Part shown: piece after piece, positions 12,029 to 22,287 of the stretch | How positions within the stretch are numbered: position 1 is the first letter of the stretch | Layout: every line of letters begins with the position of its first letter | Source of the DNA: Breviolum minutum Mf 1.05b.01 | Taxonomy: Eukaryota; Sar; Dinophyceae; Suessiales; Symbiodiniaceae | Assembly (NCBI GenBank): GCA_000507305.1 | Contig: DF239655.1 | Coordinates: forward strand, 32,213-96,212 | Direction of reading: 5' to 3' | DNA: 64,000 bases | The notes under the pieces: model-generated | Database searches by the model: none | What the model was told of the DNA's origin: nothing | What the model saw: the letters and a program-made list of their open reading frames with translations, nothing else | Position numbers and translations under genes: made by a program

Positions 12029-12154
12029 TACTTGGATGTCCATGGAAGTGATCGTAACTAGTTAGTAAGTTGGTTTATAACCTACTTAAGGGACTTATAA
12101 CCTACCTATATAGGGGTTATAACCCAGTTACTAAGGAGCATGGACATCCCAGTA
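12029..12154. mobile_element. Hairpin element, family E, young copy 1
   Basis: TACTTGGATGTCCATGGAAG left; CATGGACATCCCAGTA right. The core TAACTAGTTAGTAAGTTGG is shared with 43376-43499 with only a few differences over 125 bp. Confidence 0.9.
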
Positions 12155-12200
12155 GGGTAATTGACTAGCATGTCAGGTTTTTGGACATTTCATTGGTGGT

Positions 12201-12225
12201 GTTCCGTTTCCCTCCCTTTCTTCAG
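12201..12225 (+). promoter_or_regulatory. Polypyrimidine tract and AG: candidate splice-leader trans-splice acceptor
   Basis: A C/T-rich run ending TTTCTTCAG stands about 35 nt upstream of the ATG at 12261. Dinoflagellate mRNAs receive a spliced leader at such acceptors close to the start codon. Two further AGs (12233, 12246) lie nearer the ATG, so the exact acceptor is uncertain. This is inference from position and composition. Confidence 0.35.
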
Positions 12226-12260
12226 CTCTTCAGCATCAACCCCCAGGGTTCTGCGCCACG

Positions 12261-12660
12261 ATGGAGTTCACTGATCTGGAACCTGGCTTGCAGCATGGGA
12301 ATCCTAGTCTCATGCAGTCAGCCCCCGTGAGTTCTCGTGGTTTTGATGTTGTTTACGTTGAGCATGTTGCAACTGAGTTTGGTGAGATTTGTACCGTGGC
12401 CAAAACTCCGGTTTGGTCATCAACCCAATAGTAGGGCTTATATATACCCCTTAGTAGGATTCCTAATAAGAGTTGGATGACCATTCCCTTTAGAAGGACT
12501 TGAGACCATGACACATTTGGGTGCATTGTTGTCCTAGGTGATACAAACCAAATCATGATTTGTGGATTGTGGAGTTTGACGGTCCCTTCCTTTGTGTTTA
12601 GTATCACTGCTATCATGTGATGAGGAGAAACCCCAAGATTTATAACCAGAAGATGTTGAG
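12261..12660 (+). CDS. Candidate gene start: two phase-compatible exons
   Basis: The ATG at 12261 opens a 22-codon exon (MEFTDLEPGLQHGNPSLMQS) that ends at CCC|GTGAGT (12327), a strong donor. The next acceptor is a pyrimidine-rich run ending GTTTAG at 12601. Exon two runs from 12602 to 12660 and ends at GAG|GTATTG. Exon one ends in phase 0 and exon two is open in that phase, with the basic peptide RRNPKIYNQKMLR. The 275-nt intron contains a whole hairpin repeat (12414-12485), as expected if that element inserted in an intron. Later exons are not resolved; candidates lie at 15.7-19.9 kb. If the donor were ignored the ATG frame would stop at 12429. The function is unknown. Confidence 0.35.
12414..12485. 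mobile_element. Short hairpin ('TGGTCATCAACCC')
   Basis: TGGTCATCAACCCAATAGTA left and GTTGGATGACCA right; inside the inferred first intron of the 12261 gene; relatives at 27683-27765 and (left half) 4767. Confidence 0.6.
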
Positions 12661-13475
12661 GTATTGTATCATAGCCCTCCCAACTCCCATCAAAACTACA
12701 CCCAGCAGAAATATGGGTTTATTCAATCTGAATGAGCGGTTATCTTTGTCCCTTAGTAAGGCCTTATGAAAGCCATCCTGATCACCATCCTATCGGATCT
12801 ATCGGACATCACCCCTAAATTAGAAGCCGTTCATAGAATCGAGGTGCAAAAACGATCAGCCTGAGTTTACTCTCCAAAAGATAAGGATGCTAGTCTTTTT
12901 TTATGGTTCAAGAGGCTTCTTGAAGGAATGGATTTTCAACATCAGGGGGCTTTTGCACTGACACCTCAAACTTGTTGGGGTTGTAACTTGATACTATTTG
13001 GGGTATTTATGGTAAGAAAGGGACCAGGGTTTTCACTGTGATTTATATAGATCAATTGGACCAACATCGATCGCTATGACTGTGGTGACAAGGAAGAAAC
13101 GCAAGCATTGTGAAACCTACATGGCATATTGGGATGAGAACTGAAGTCTACCTAGGAGGTTGTGAACTGACTATCTAAGTACCTATTAGCTATTCTGTGA
13201 TTATATATTTGACTATCGGCCCAAATTGAGGCCTCACCAACTCCTTTCAACACATGGATTTGTTTAAGGTAGTACATCACCATTTGGGAACGATTTCTTG
13301 CTTTTTTTCCATTCATTTTCATCCAATTCAAACTTCTGAGACCCTAAAGGCACCGATACACAAGGATACCACAGTTTGGGTTGTTTACACAAATCATCAA
13401 AAATCGGTTGGTTTTCCAATAAAGGCCAACATTTTTTTTGGGGGGAGTCCTTAATCCGAAAAAAGCACACCCAAC
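12661..13475. other. Non-coding-looking stretch with one interspersed repeat
   Basis: I see no convincing gene here. Part of it (about 13262-13353) resembles the 'CACCATTTGGG' repeat also found near 25676, 28275, 35830 and 44661. Confidence 0.3.
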
Positions 13476-14396
13476 ATGGATGGACTTCTTTTCGGCGTCT
13501 TGAAATATGTGGGCATCAAATTACAAGGCGATGTTTTTTTTCTAAGTTGCTTGGGAACCTGCGAGGCCAGTTTCTGGTTTGAAGACTATCATGCCTTTTG
13601 GTTTTCCGAGTCATGTCATCTGAGTCACAAACTAAAAGGGTTGCTTTTTATTTTTGTTAGCCTTGGAAAGATCAAGTGCCTCTTTAATGCACTTTCAATA
13701 AATCGAAGAGTGAGTATGGGAAATTCCCACGAATTCATGGCGTTTCCAAGTCAACAAGGTTGGCCCCAGCATACAAAATGCTCTCGCTTCGCACCTTTTG
13801 GGCCTGATCCTGCAGGGCCTCCACACAGGAGTTTTTCTTTGGTGACCGACGACATATCTTTATCTGGATCAGCAACCACGTCTTCGGCAGAGGCATGGTT
13901 GCACCAGGAGGAGCGCCAGCAATGCCACACGGTGGATTCAATGGGAACAACCCATCTGATTCGGATTCAGATGCAGGTGTCGTGGATCTGGTGGTGCGTA
14001 GTTTGGGTGAAGATACAACGTTTTGCGTTTGGCAACTTCTCGCAGAGACAGATCTCCAACTGCTGTGGCCTAGGTGGTATCCATACCCAAGACTCACACA
14101 CTTGGTGCTCAACGGTAGGTTCTTGCCGGAACCTGCTCCTACTGCACCCTTTCTCATGTTCCCACGTGAAATATTCTGAGAGAAGGTCTGGTAAAATGAT
14201 CCCCAAAGTCTCTGGGCCCCAATCTGGTGTTCCTTTTATTCTATATACGTGTAATTCAGATTCAAGGTTTACAAGATGGGCCCGTACTACGTGCGATCGT
14301 TATAAATGGAGTTGTGAGGCGCGCTCTACATGGCCTATCTGTGGAGTTATGGCCCCTACTTCTAAACTGGTAGGGGCCCATCTTGTAGTGATCTGA
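13476..14396 (+). CDS. Unusually long open frame, 306 codons, unknown
   Basis: This is the third-longest frame in the window and much longer than chance predicts, but its composition is odd (many Cys, Trp and Ser), as in a shadow of another frame. Within it, the +1-type frame 13895-14179 looks more protein-like. It starts MVAPGGAPAMPHGGFNG, has a Ser/Asp repeat and ends in a Pro-rich aromatic segment. The minus strand is also open at 13735-14157. The last 125 bp of the long frame are a hairpin repeat (14271-14386), so the true coding part, if any, is probably about 13476-14200. No domain is recognised. Confidence 0.3.
   Translation: MDGLLFGVLKYVGIKLQGDVFFLSCLGTCEASFWFEDYHAFWFSESCHLSHKLKGLLFIFVSLGKIKCLFNALSINRRVSMGNSHEFMAFPSQQGWPQHTKCSRFAPFGPDPAGPPHRSFSLVTDDISLSGSATTSSAEAWLHQEERQQCHTVDSMGTTHLIRIQMQVSWIWWCVVWVKIQRFAFGNFSQRQISNCCGLGGIHTQDSHTWCSTVGSCRNLLLLHPFSCSHVKYSERRSGKMIPKVSGPQSGVPFILYTCNSDSRFTRWARTTCDRYKWSCEARSTWPICGVMAPTSKLVGAHLVVI
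14271..14386. mobile_element. Hairpin element ending ACAAGATGGG
   Basis: ACAAGATGGGCCCGTACTAC left; GTAGGGGCCCATCTTGT right; half-copies with the CATCTTGT end near 24600, 23975 and 4960. Confidence 0.7.
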
Positions 14397-15656
14397 TGAC
14401 ATCATCAATTCTTCTCTATGCATTTATGGTGACATCACGTGACACGTAACCGGTTAAAATCGGTAGGGTTATCCCCACCGAAACGGCCCCAGATTTCAGT
14501 ACAGTAGATCGGAGGTAGATGAAAAAGCATGATCTCATTCACCTTGATAGATACAATTGCTTTGGATCACCCCCCCCCACCCAGAGACAATCGCCACCAA
14601 GATTATTAAATTTCGAATCCCAAGAAACCTTCATTTGCCACAGTTTTCTTGGTGTTAGGTCCAACAAAAAACACATCCCAAGATGGGAGTTTTCTCACAC
14701 CTGCAATTTTTTGTTCAAGAGCACAAGGCCTGTTGAAACTAGAGTATGTGTTTCTAGGTAGTGGTTTCACATGTTTTTTTCATGTTCACCCCTAGTTGGG
14801 GAAGATTCCGATTTTTTGACTAATATTTTTCAGATGGGTTGAGGTTTTTCAGTTTTTTGACTAATATTTTTTGACTATATAATATTTTTCAGTTTTGAGG
14901 TTAAGAATTGTTGCCGTTATACTGGTCTGAGGTCTGTGGCATCAGGGGGTCATGTCTTGAACTGCCAGGTTGGGAAACGATGGGTTTGTGGTTACCGGTG
15001 GGAACACCGAAGACACCAAAACTCGGATGGGATGATGTTTTTTTTTTTTTAAAGGGAGGCATTTGGAAAAAAACTCACATCCATAGAAAGTTTTGACTGA
15101 ACAAGTTGATGTTATTGATGTGATATCCAAGTATATAATAAGTAGTAATAGGGGAATCATCCTTCACAATAGCCCGAGATTTTAGGGATATCCGGGGTGG
15201 TGAAGTATGAGAATTTGATTAGATGATTGGACTTCGATGTTTGATGAAAGCCCCTGAATTCTCTTCCCACAATTTTGATACCAGAAGGGTCTCTGATTTT
15301 TTTGGCACATTTGGTGGGGTGAGATGATATTGTTGATGGTAGAAATCCAGGGCGTCAGAGAAAGTCACAGAAAGAAAAGATGGAACAGCATAGTTTGTTT
15401 TGCTTACATATTTTGCTCCTGTGTTCAGTCGACATTTAGCCTAATTAATTCGTTAAAGTTGCCAATGCTTTTGCACTCGCAACATCTCAAATCTGGAATG
15501 ATCTTAGACTAGTCAAGACTGCAAGATCTTAAACCTGAGTCACAGCTAGCTATAGTCAAAATTGCTTTGAAATAACATCCCCCCTTCCGAAATCCGGAAT
15601 CCTAAACCCTAGCAGGGGTACTAACCTAGATTGCCTTTTGGATAGAAAATTGGTAG
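14397..15656. other. Repeat and AT-rich DNA with two weak exon candidates
   Basis: Contains a decayed hairpin (14757-14852). The + strand candidate 14969-15029 follows GCCAG|G and encodes LGNDGFVVTGGNTEDTKTRM, a beta-strand-like sequence with an upstream in-frame stop, as expected at an acceptor. A second candidate near 15322-15390 is Lys/Arg-rich. Neither is linked to a gene with certainty. Confidence 0.25.
14757..14852. mobile_element. Hairpin element, family B, eroded
   Basis: GGTAGTGGTTTCACATG left; right end not recognisable beyond ATGGGTTGAGG. Confidence 0.4.
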
Positions 15657-15965
15657 TATACTTTTGGGTGTTTAGCTGAGTCTGTGTTTGATCATTTTGT
15701 GTTCCAGCGCATTTTTCGCATATTACGGCATATTTCCAAAAGGGTAATTCGAGTTGTGCCGGGAGTTTCCCTTAGGATGATTTAGGATGAACATAGCCGT
15801 GGTGCATTAAAACATCATCCCGTGGAAAATCGGATGGTCGGCCTCAATGACCGGATGATCTCAGATGATGTTTGTTAATACGCCGGAGTTTTCTCCTATA
15901 TGCATGTGCAGTTGTCATTTAATTTAGATGCAGCAATGTTAAAGATGAAAGTCATGCAAAACGAG
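15657..15965 (+). CDS. Three short exons separated by two 42-nt introns, unknown protein
   Basis: Exon P1 (open from 15657, ending 15743) encodes a basic helix with FRILRHISKR and meets GTAATT. The acceptor is GATTTAG|G at 15785, so the intron is 42 nt. P2 (15786-15869, 28 codons) includes HPVENRMVGLNDRMISDD and ends at GAT|GTTTGT. The acceptor GTGCAG is at 15911, so this intron is also exactly 42 nt. P3 (15912-15965) encodes NLDAAMLKMKVMQNE and ends at GAG|GTAAGG, a strong donor. All three are phase 0 and in one joined frame, and each stop between them lies inside an intron. The P1 helix resembles arginine-rich membrane or voltage-sensor helices, but that is not enough for a call. The exons probably belong to the gene that may start at 12261. 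Confidence 0.35.
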
Positions 15966-16299
15966 GTAAGGACCAAGTGTGTTGAAGTACATTTTTAAAC
16001 TTTGGGATGGTCTTCTCAAGCAATGGGTAACCTCGAAGCTTTTTTGGGAATGACATGCTCACTAAGAAAAACAACATTTAAACATGGTCCTTACAATGCC
16101 TAAAACACATAGCTCAAAACCATTTAGAATACATGGTCTGGGGTTTATTTCATGGTCCTTTAAAAGACTGAGTGAGCATGTGATATTTTTTTCCGATTTC
16201 GCCATGCCCTTTTTTGAGATAGCCTGCAGCTAGGAGTTTCTGTGAAACCAGCCGTCCATCTGTAAGAAAACGGCCAGGAAATTGCAGCCTTAAAAGCAG

Positions 16300-16494
16300 G
16301 GTATGGATCCTCAGAACCGACTGAGGATTGGAGATGCTCCTGGAAAGGTTTTTTTGTTCAAAGATGTTCCAAGGTATATTATGACAGGCAAGCGCTCAAA
16401 CGGAGCTATGTTCTATGACAGTTTTCACAACTTGTTTTTAGACATTGGCTTTAATGGGTTGCATTTGATACCAGGTTCACGGTGTCTTGGTTGA
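16300..16494 (+). CDS. Candidate exon or short ORF, unknown
   Basis: After AGCAG|G at 16299 the frame is open through the ATG at 16303 to 16494. The first part (MDPQNRLRIGDAPGK) ends at AAG|GTTTTT, a possible donor at 16348. Beyond that the frame stays open with aromatic-rich sequence. It is on the same strand and spacing as the neighbouring candidates. No domain is seen. Confidence 0.2.
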   Translation, partial: GMDPQNRLRIGDAPGKVFLFKDVPRYIMTGKRSNGAMFYDSFHNLFLDIGFNGLHLIPGSRCLG

Positions 16495-16973
16495 AAGATC
16501 CAGTTTTTTCAACACAGCTCTTTGAAAGAATCACAGAAATTAGACAATCCAACACCAGGTGTTTTGACTCCGGTAAACTAATATGGCAACGGAACATCGA
16601 CCATTTGAGGTGAAATGTGAGTTGGTGGAAGAACCACAGTGACAACAAATGTCAAGCAACAACAAACCCAAATGCTCCATGTATGGAATTTTTACCTACA
16701 TTTGGCTCACATTTATGCTAAACGCAGGCAAATATGCACGGATCCTATGGGAAATTAAACACCACCACCACTGCAGAAAATTGAACAAGTTTGGGATCTC
16801 ACAATGTGTCTTTAATGGTTCCAAACCTTTCTATGATTTTCTTACCACGTTTTGGTTCAAAAACATGTTTTTTTTTCCGGCATATTTTACGACACTGGGA
16901 ATTCTGAATGGACTGCCAAGCTTGCTGGACTTAGTAAGCATAGGCTTCTAACACTCTCATTTATAGATTGGGA

Positions 16974-17075
16974 ATACCCTGGAAGTCGAAGACCATTACA
17001 TATAAACCCTTACCAAAACACTGGTAATTTCAGAAAGACCATTCAAAAAAAAGGCGACTTGGACTTCCAGGGTAT
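16974..17075. mobile_element. Hairpin element ending ATACCCTGGAAGTC
   Basis: ATACCCTGGAAGTCGAAG left pairs with GACTTCCAGGGTAT right. Confidence 0.7.
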
Positions 17076-17251
17076 ATTTCGGGGCTAATTTGGTTATAAA
17101 TCCTTTACACGCCGGACAACTATTCGCTGGAAGGCCCAAAGTGGATGGTTTGTTTTATACCTCTCAACACTGTTCGAACAGCATACAAAGTCTTCTGGGA
17201 TGGGCATGTTTGCATCATTTAGGTGAAATGTCATGAAATGTTTGGTTATCC

Positions 17252-17347
17252 CATAAGATCCATGTAGCATGGTTTATATGATATACCTACATGAATGATA
17301 TTATTTTTATGCTAAATTGGTAGATAAGTATACCAACCGTACATGGA
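17252..17347. mobile_element. Hairpin element, family D, eroded
   Basis: CCCATAAGATCCATGTAGCA left; CGTACATGGATG right. Confidence 0.5.
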
Positions 17348-17827
17348 TGCGTTGTTAAACGGATCAAGAAGTTGCCGTGGACACCTCGATGTTTCTCATG
17401 TTTTTTTCTAGATGCTTTGCGTGTCCTTTTTTGCCAACCAGGTTGGCATTGATGAAGAGTCAGGAGCATGGTTAGCATCGGACTGTTGATGCTTCACGGG
17501 GTGAGGAGGTTCAGCATGGGCTAATTACTTGCAACCATGGAAGCAAGTCTCGCATCATGAAGTGGGTAGAAGCCTAAAGTTATGAGAGGCCCCGTTTGAA
17601 TACAGACCGTCAAGGTCTGAAGAAGTGAGGTCATATTGGGGTCTGATTTGTTGTACATTGTACTTTTTGCAGTAACCACCTACAGTACAGAATTTGAGTT
17701 GATGGCTTGCTCGACAACTCGTGTGTGAAAGCTAGGTCGTGAGGAAATTCAAGGACTTGTACAGGATATAAAATAAAAACACTGATCTATACCACATTTC
17801 TCAAGATAGATTGCTGTAAGTACAAAG

Positions 17828-18272
17828 CTGTTTTGATGGGTTACCGGTACCCCAACCAGGGGGGGCAACCTGTCAGAATTACTTCCAGATTGTTGGCCAG
17901 CGAAAATTCAGAAATTTACATCCGTCTCAGCAGCTTGGATTCATTCCATTTAACCTGCTAGAAACATCTGGGCAATGAAAAAACCGGCCCCTGGTTGTTT
18001 AGGGTATATATATATACAGGGGATGGTACTACCCAGTTACGTGGGGATATGTGGGGAATTATAATACGCCATTATAAGGATCCCTATTAAACAAACCAGG
18101 ATTTCAATGGAAAGTAAGGGACCCCAGGTTTTTTTGCATGGCTTATCTGGAAACTTACGGTACATGTCCCCCTTTTGGTGATTGAGATTCGGTGGTTTGG
18201 CTTTCTTTCTCCAAAGGTGGGATATGGACCTGGATTCCCTGGAGAGGCATTTGATGAATTTTATCCAAATCT
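17828..18272 (+). CDS. Two candidate exons upstream of the radial-spoke-like motif
   Basis: 17828-17978 is open for about 50 codons with no ATG and reads like an ordinary soluble domain (for example FQIVGQRKFRNLHPSQQLGF). 18217-18272 follows a strong pyrimidine tract (CTTTCTTTCTCCAAAG|G) and encodes VGYGPGFPGEAFDEFYPN, ending at a possible GTAACC donor. The next intron would contain a complete hairpin element (18311-18407). The junction to the following exon is one nucleotide out of phase for a plain GT-AG model, so this linkage is unproven. Confidence 0.25.
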
Positions 18273-18310
18273 GTAACCATCAGAACCCAATTGGTTGATA
18301 TATCCATTTC

Positions 18311-18407
18311 TAGGAGGTGGTTTCAAAAAATGTTTGTTTTCACCCCTACTTGGGAAAGATTCCCATTTTGACGAATATTTTTCAGATGGGTTGAAACCAC
18401 CAAGCAG
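18311..18407. mobile_element. Hairpin element, family B
   Basis: TAGGAGGTGGTTTCAAAAAA left; GGTTGAAACCACCAAGCAG right. Confidence 0.75.
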
Positions 18408-18446
18408 ATTTATTTTGAAACCATTTTATGACCAACATCCAAACAG

Positions 18447-19871
18447 GAGCAGTTTCAACAAGTTTGCTTCTGGGGCAAGGCCAGTGGGTTCAGGATCGAG
18501 GATTATATCGTGTCGGGTGACGACATGGTCTGAAGTAAACTCAGCTTCATCTGGAATATCATGTTGCAACAACATATTGCTACTTAATTCGCAAGATTCG
18601 AAAGGTTGAATATCATTGCTTCAATGCCAATTCAACTACTTAGTGCAATATCTTTTGGAAAAACGAATCCGGTTCGACTATAGTGCTTCTTTTAACAAGA
18701 TGTGTACCAAAACGTGAGAATCTTTTGCAACTTGCATGATCCTGGATAATTGTTGCACCACGTGTAGTGAAAGGAAGCATAGCGCAGCTGTATGTTGTAC
18801 ATCCAGTTGTATTTTGGGAGATCTCTGTACAGGTTTCTACATACATGTTTCATAATTTTTTAATGATACGGCAAGTCAAAGTTCGTCTCCTATGCTTCAC
18901 GTGTGGCATAGACATGCAAAAACAATTATATAACCTCCCTGAAACTAGCATAGCCCCTGAACATTGATGGTTGGAAGATGACTTTCCTTTTAGGATGCAA
19001 TCTTTTCGGGTGCTATGTTTGTTTCAGGGATTGTAGGTAAAATATACATTCTCATGCATTATCATTGCATTGTCTGGGTTTTGCCAAGCCGGAAACGGGT
19101 GGTCACAAGCTACAAGTCCAGTGTGAGATGTTGTAAGTGGCGCACTGAACAGGTTTGAGAAATTCAGGGTTTTCCTGTCCTCTGTCGTGGATTTTTGAAT
19201 GGTGATACCCTCCCTGAAACTAACATAGCCCCCTAAAAAATGGTGGTTGGAAGACTACTCTAGTTTCCTTTTGGGTTTCGGCCTATTTTCAAGGGCTATG
19301 TTGGTATTAGGGAGTGTATTGTTTTTGCACATATGTTTTGTTTTGTTGGCACTCATTTCCAGCATGAGAGTCATCACCATGAAGTCAGCATTGTTTCTGA
19401 AATATGTTTGGGGGAAGTATTTTCCAAGACATCCAATCATGGGAATCGAAGGGGCCAAAGCCCCCTCAATTGCCACGTTTACCCCTAGGAGAGAAGAGGT
19501 CCATTCTTAAGGGGGATTACACCCTGGAAGATTAACGGCTGGAACCTGAGAATACAGCCCTGGAAAAGGAAAAACATCGGAACCAAACCATCATTTCAAG
19601 TATATTTACCTACATTTCGTTGGTTTTTGTGGTAAATGTAGGTAAATATATAAGTGCCATGGATCCATTTGGGTAAAGGGGGATCCCAAGAAACCCACCA
19701 TCAATCCCTTTATCCCGACAATCGCCGAAGGTCTTTGGTCTCACAGCAGACTATTACGTGGTTTCTGGGGCCGAAAAAGGGGTGGAATCAGCTGGCTGCT
19801 TTGGTCATGGGGCCTCGTATATATCCCAAATTGAAGCAAAATCTATGTGTCTGGACACCAAGTGGCGGTGA
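18447..19871 (+). CDS. Possible radial spoke head protein fragment (RSPH9-like), split by a GC-AG intron
   Basis: Exon 18447-18479, after ACAG|G, encodes EQFQQVCFWGK and ends at AAG|GCCAGT, a GC donor of the kind common in dinoflagellates. The next acceptor, CCGAAG|G at 19730, opens 19731-19871 in the same phase with VFGLTADYYVVSG. Joined, the junction gives FWGK-xxGLxADYYxxxG, which matches the signature around the conserved FWG of radial spoke head proteins (RSPH9/RSPH4/6). These are axonemal proteins that connect the spokes to the central pair. The 1251-nt intron holds two complete hairpin elements (18931-19035, 19206-19318), which fits. The sequence after VVSG does not clearly follow the family, so the true exon may end earlier, and no later domain parts were found. 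Against it, the minus strand is also open at 18426-18846. Confidence 0.3.
18931..19035. mobile_element. Hairpin element, family A (TAACCTCC-GAAACTA)
   Basis: Ends TAACCTCCCTGAAACTAGCA and its complement TTTCAGGGATTGTA enclose a short non-coding core; it lies within an inferred intron. Confidence 0.6.
19206..19318. mobile_element. Hairpin element, family A
   Basis: TACCCTCCCTGAAACTAACA at one end and TATTAGGGAGTGTA at the other, with GGCTATGTTGG matching CAACATAGCC inside. Confidence 0.7.
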
Positions 19872-21659
19872 AAAGTAAGGGAATCTCCCGCCGCTCTGAT
19901 TCAGGTCTAGGAATTATAGGATACAACATATACAACGATTTGGGTGATGAAGGTTAAAATCTCCTGGGCTCAAAAATTTCCCGTGGTTTCCGAGGGCCAC
20001 CTCATGGACTTTAGACCCTGGCACATATATCCAATTGTGCCCTGGTGTTTTTTCGGGGGTTGAACCTAGGTGACCTAGTTGTATGATCCGAAAAGCCCAG
20101 GTTTCAAGGCCGAAAAAAAGGTGACTTTATTGGGTGGCTTCCAGAATTTCTGCCACTTGTGACCCCCCTGGGTTTGCGAGGAATTTTCTTTCAAGGAGGG
20201 TTTAGGGGTGCTTGCGAACAAAAATCATCATCCCTCAACATGTCATTTTTGTTTTCCTGATGTTGAAGGGTGACATGCATCGCAAAGTAGGGATTTCCAC
20301 AGAATAGGGGATAAACTCATGAAGCCCAATTAGTTAAGGGTTTATATATCCATTTAATAAGGATTCCCGGTCATTTATCCCGGTGGGATGAGTGACTGCA
20401 TCCTCAATATAAGGAGTTGAGACTCGACTTGACATATGGACCGGCACCCCTGTGACGACCCCCGTGCTTGAGGCTTATGGCTTGAGGGCTGGAGATTTCG
20501 AATTTCCTACGAAGCATTTCTTCTTTGCTGGAAAGGATCTTCAGCCTGGGAGTCTCAGGGATTTTAGGACTCGGACTTGTCTTGTCTTTGTTTTTGCGGT
20601 GCTTTTCTATATTTTTTTTTCATGTGAAGTCATTATCGATTTGTTGAGCTTAATTTCTTGCAGTTTCGCCATGGCAAGTTTTTTTTTAGAAAATAGAGTC
20701 ATCCCACCATCATTCTAGGCAATTTATAAAGAATCCTTCCCGCCGAGTAGTCACCCCAAAAAGATCGTGAAAAGTAAGAGAATCCTACCCAAAATGGCCG
20801 GAACATTCAGGTGCCCAGATAATGGGCTGCATGGAATTTTTCATGGCACTTCTAGGATTCGGGAGACTTTACCAGAAACATGTTCACTAATGAATGTAGT
20901 ATCACCAAACATTTCAATTATACCTAAAATGGAGGTACTGACCATTACATAAGCTGTATGGATACGGCTGATGGATACGGCAAAACCCACCCCTAAAAAA
21001 ATAGCCCGCTATAAGGTTCAGTACTAACCTCCATTTCCTGCTTTTTAGGTACCTGAAACTTTCGGTGATACTACATACACCCGGGAAGCTCAACATAGCT
21101 CGTAAACATTCACCATGATTTCAAAATAAAGAATCCCCTCTTCCGGGTCAAACTCGCTGGGAAAGTTCTCAGGGGTGGTTAACTACATTGTCAAATATTT
21201 CCGGATTTCCTAATTGAATTTCCTAGCAATCAGCATTTTGGGGGTTGTAACTGAGTATTACATCACCAAGCAGACTTTTTGTCACCAGGCTTTCTTGCAG
21301 ATACCCCAGTCGCCAAGTAATTTGGTGACTGGGACTGGGGTCCAATTACCTGAGGGAGGTTTTTTTTCATGAACATCTAGGGAAACTAGAAGATTAGGCG
21401 GAAAATCTGTTTTCGCAAAAAAAAGAGAAAGATGTTAAAAAGCAATCTATCAGGTTGTGGTTGGAAGGGACTGTGAGTTAATGGTCTCTTCCAGATCAAT
21501 GGTTTCCGGAAATGGATCCCTGGTTTTGAAATTTGAAAAACATCCAATTGCCACACAGTTTCCGCCAATGACTTGAACAAAAAATGCCACCCTGGAAATT
21601 TAGATGAACTAAATACCAGACCAAACATGAAAAAAAATGGGTTTGCCCTGCAAAAAAGG

Positions 21660-21768
21660 TACCCTCCGGTAAACTAACATAGCAATAGGAAATCCACCAT
21701 TTGAGTCGATGTATCTCCTACTAAAAATGGTGGTTTTCCAGCCAGCTATGTTAGTTTTCCAGAGGGTA
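21660..21768. mobile_element. Hairpin element, family A, well preserved
   Basis: TACCCTCCGGTAAACTAACA at the left pairs with GTTAGTTTTCCAGAGGGTA at the right; about 109 bp, AT-rich core. Confidence 0.8.
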
Positions 21769-22085
21769 AGTTTCCTGTGAAAAAAGCATGTCCATTTTAC
21801 ATTTCAGTGGCTGAGACCTTATAAGGTTGAGATGGTGAGACCTGGGAGGATTCCCAAAATGATCTCCAGTTTTGGCCGAAAAAAAATCTTCCAACCATGA
21901 AAAATCCTTGGTGAACCAGAGATATGTAACAACCACAAACACTCAAGTTGAATGATGGCCTATTGATATCCCTGCATTTTTTTAGTAGTTTAGGTAAAAT
22001 AACACCATGCATTCACAGTTTTTCAATGTATGGAATATTTACCTATTTACCATACAAATTCACTTTTCATGTAGGAAATATATGA

Positions 22086-22185
22086 TACCCTCCAGGGAAC
22101 TAACATATCCCACCAGGGGAAGTTCGGAAAATCATCGACTCAAAAGTGCCGGCTGGTAGGGGATGTGTTAGTTTTTAGCAGGATA
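22086..22185. mobile_element. Hairpin element, family A, eroded
   Basis: TACCCTCCAGGGAACTAACA left end; right end GTTAGTTTTTAGCAGGATA is mutated. Confidence 0.6.
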
Positions 22186-22287
22186 CATTGAGTGTGCCTG
22201 TGATAAAGGTGTTTGGGAACACAGAAGAAAACATATGTACACCCCCAAAGATTAACATGTCGAACCTGAAGATGATGGTTTGGTCAC

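Larger units (their letters stand above)
16495..17827. other. Repeats with weak exon candidates
   Basis: Holds a half-hairpin (about 16568-16613), two 'ATGTATGG' hairpins (16672-16752, 17252-17347) and an L-like hairpin (16974-17075). A possible exon at 17442-17480 follows a pyrimidine-rich CCAACCAG|G and encodes VGIDEESGAWLASD. Nothing else stands out. Confidence 0.25.
19872..22287. other. Mostly repeats; one weak exon candidate
   Basis: Holds hairpins at 21660-21768 and 22086-22185. The clearest coding-like stretch is 20422-20575 (+), after AATATAAG|G, with LEAYGLRAGDFEFPTKHFFF; no family is recognised. The rest shows AT-rich unique DNA and fragments of the hairpin families. Confidence 0.25.

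Noticed and set aside
19247..19510. 87-codon + frame and an alternative exon after CATTTCCAG
   Set aside because: It starts inside a family A hairpin and lies within the intron inferred from the radial-spoke-like junction.
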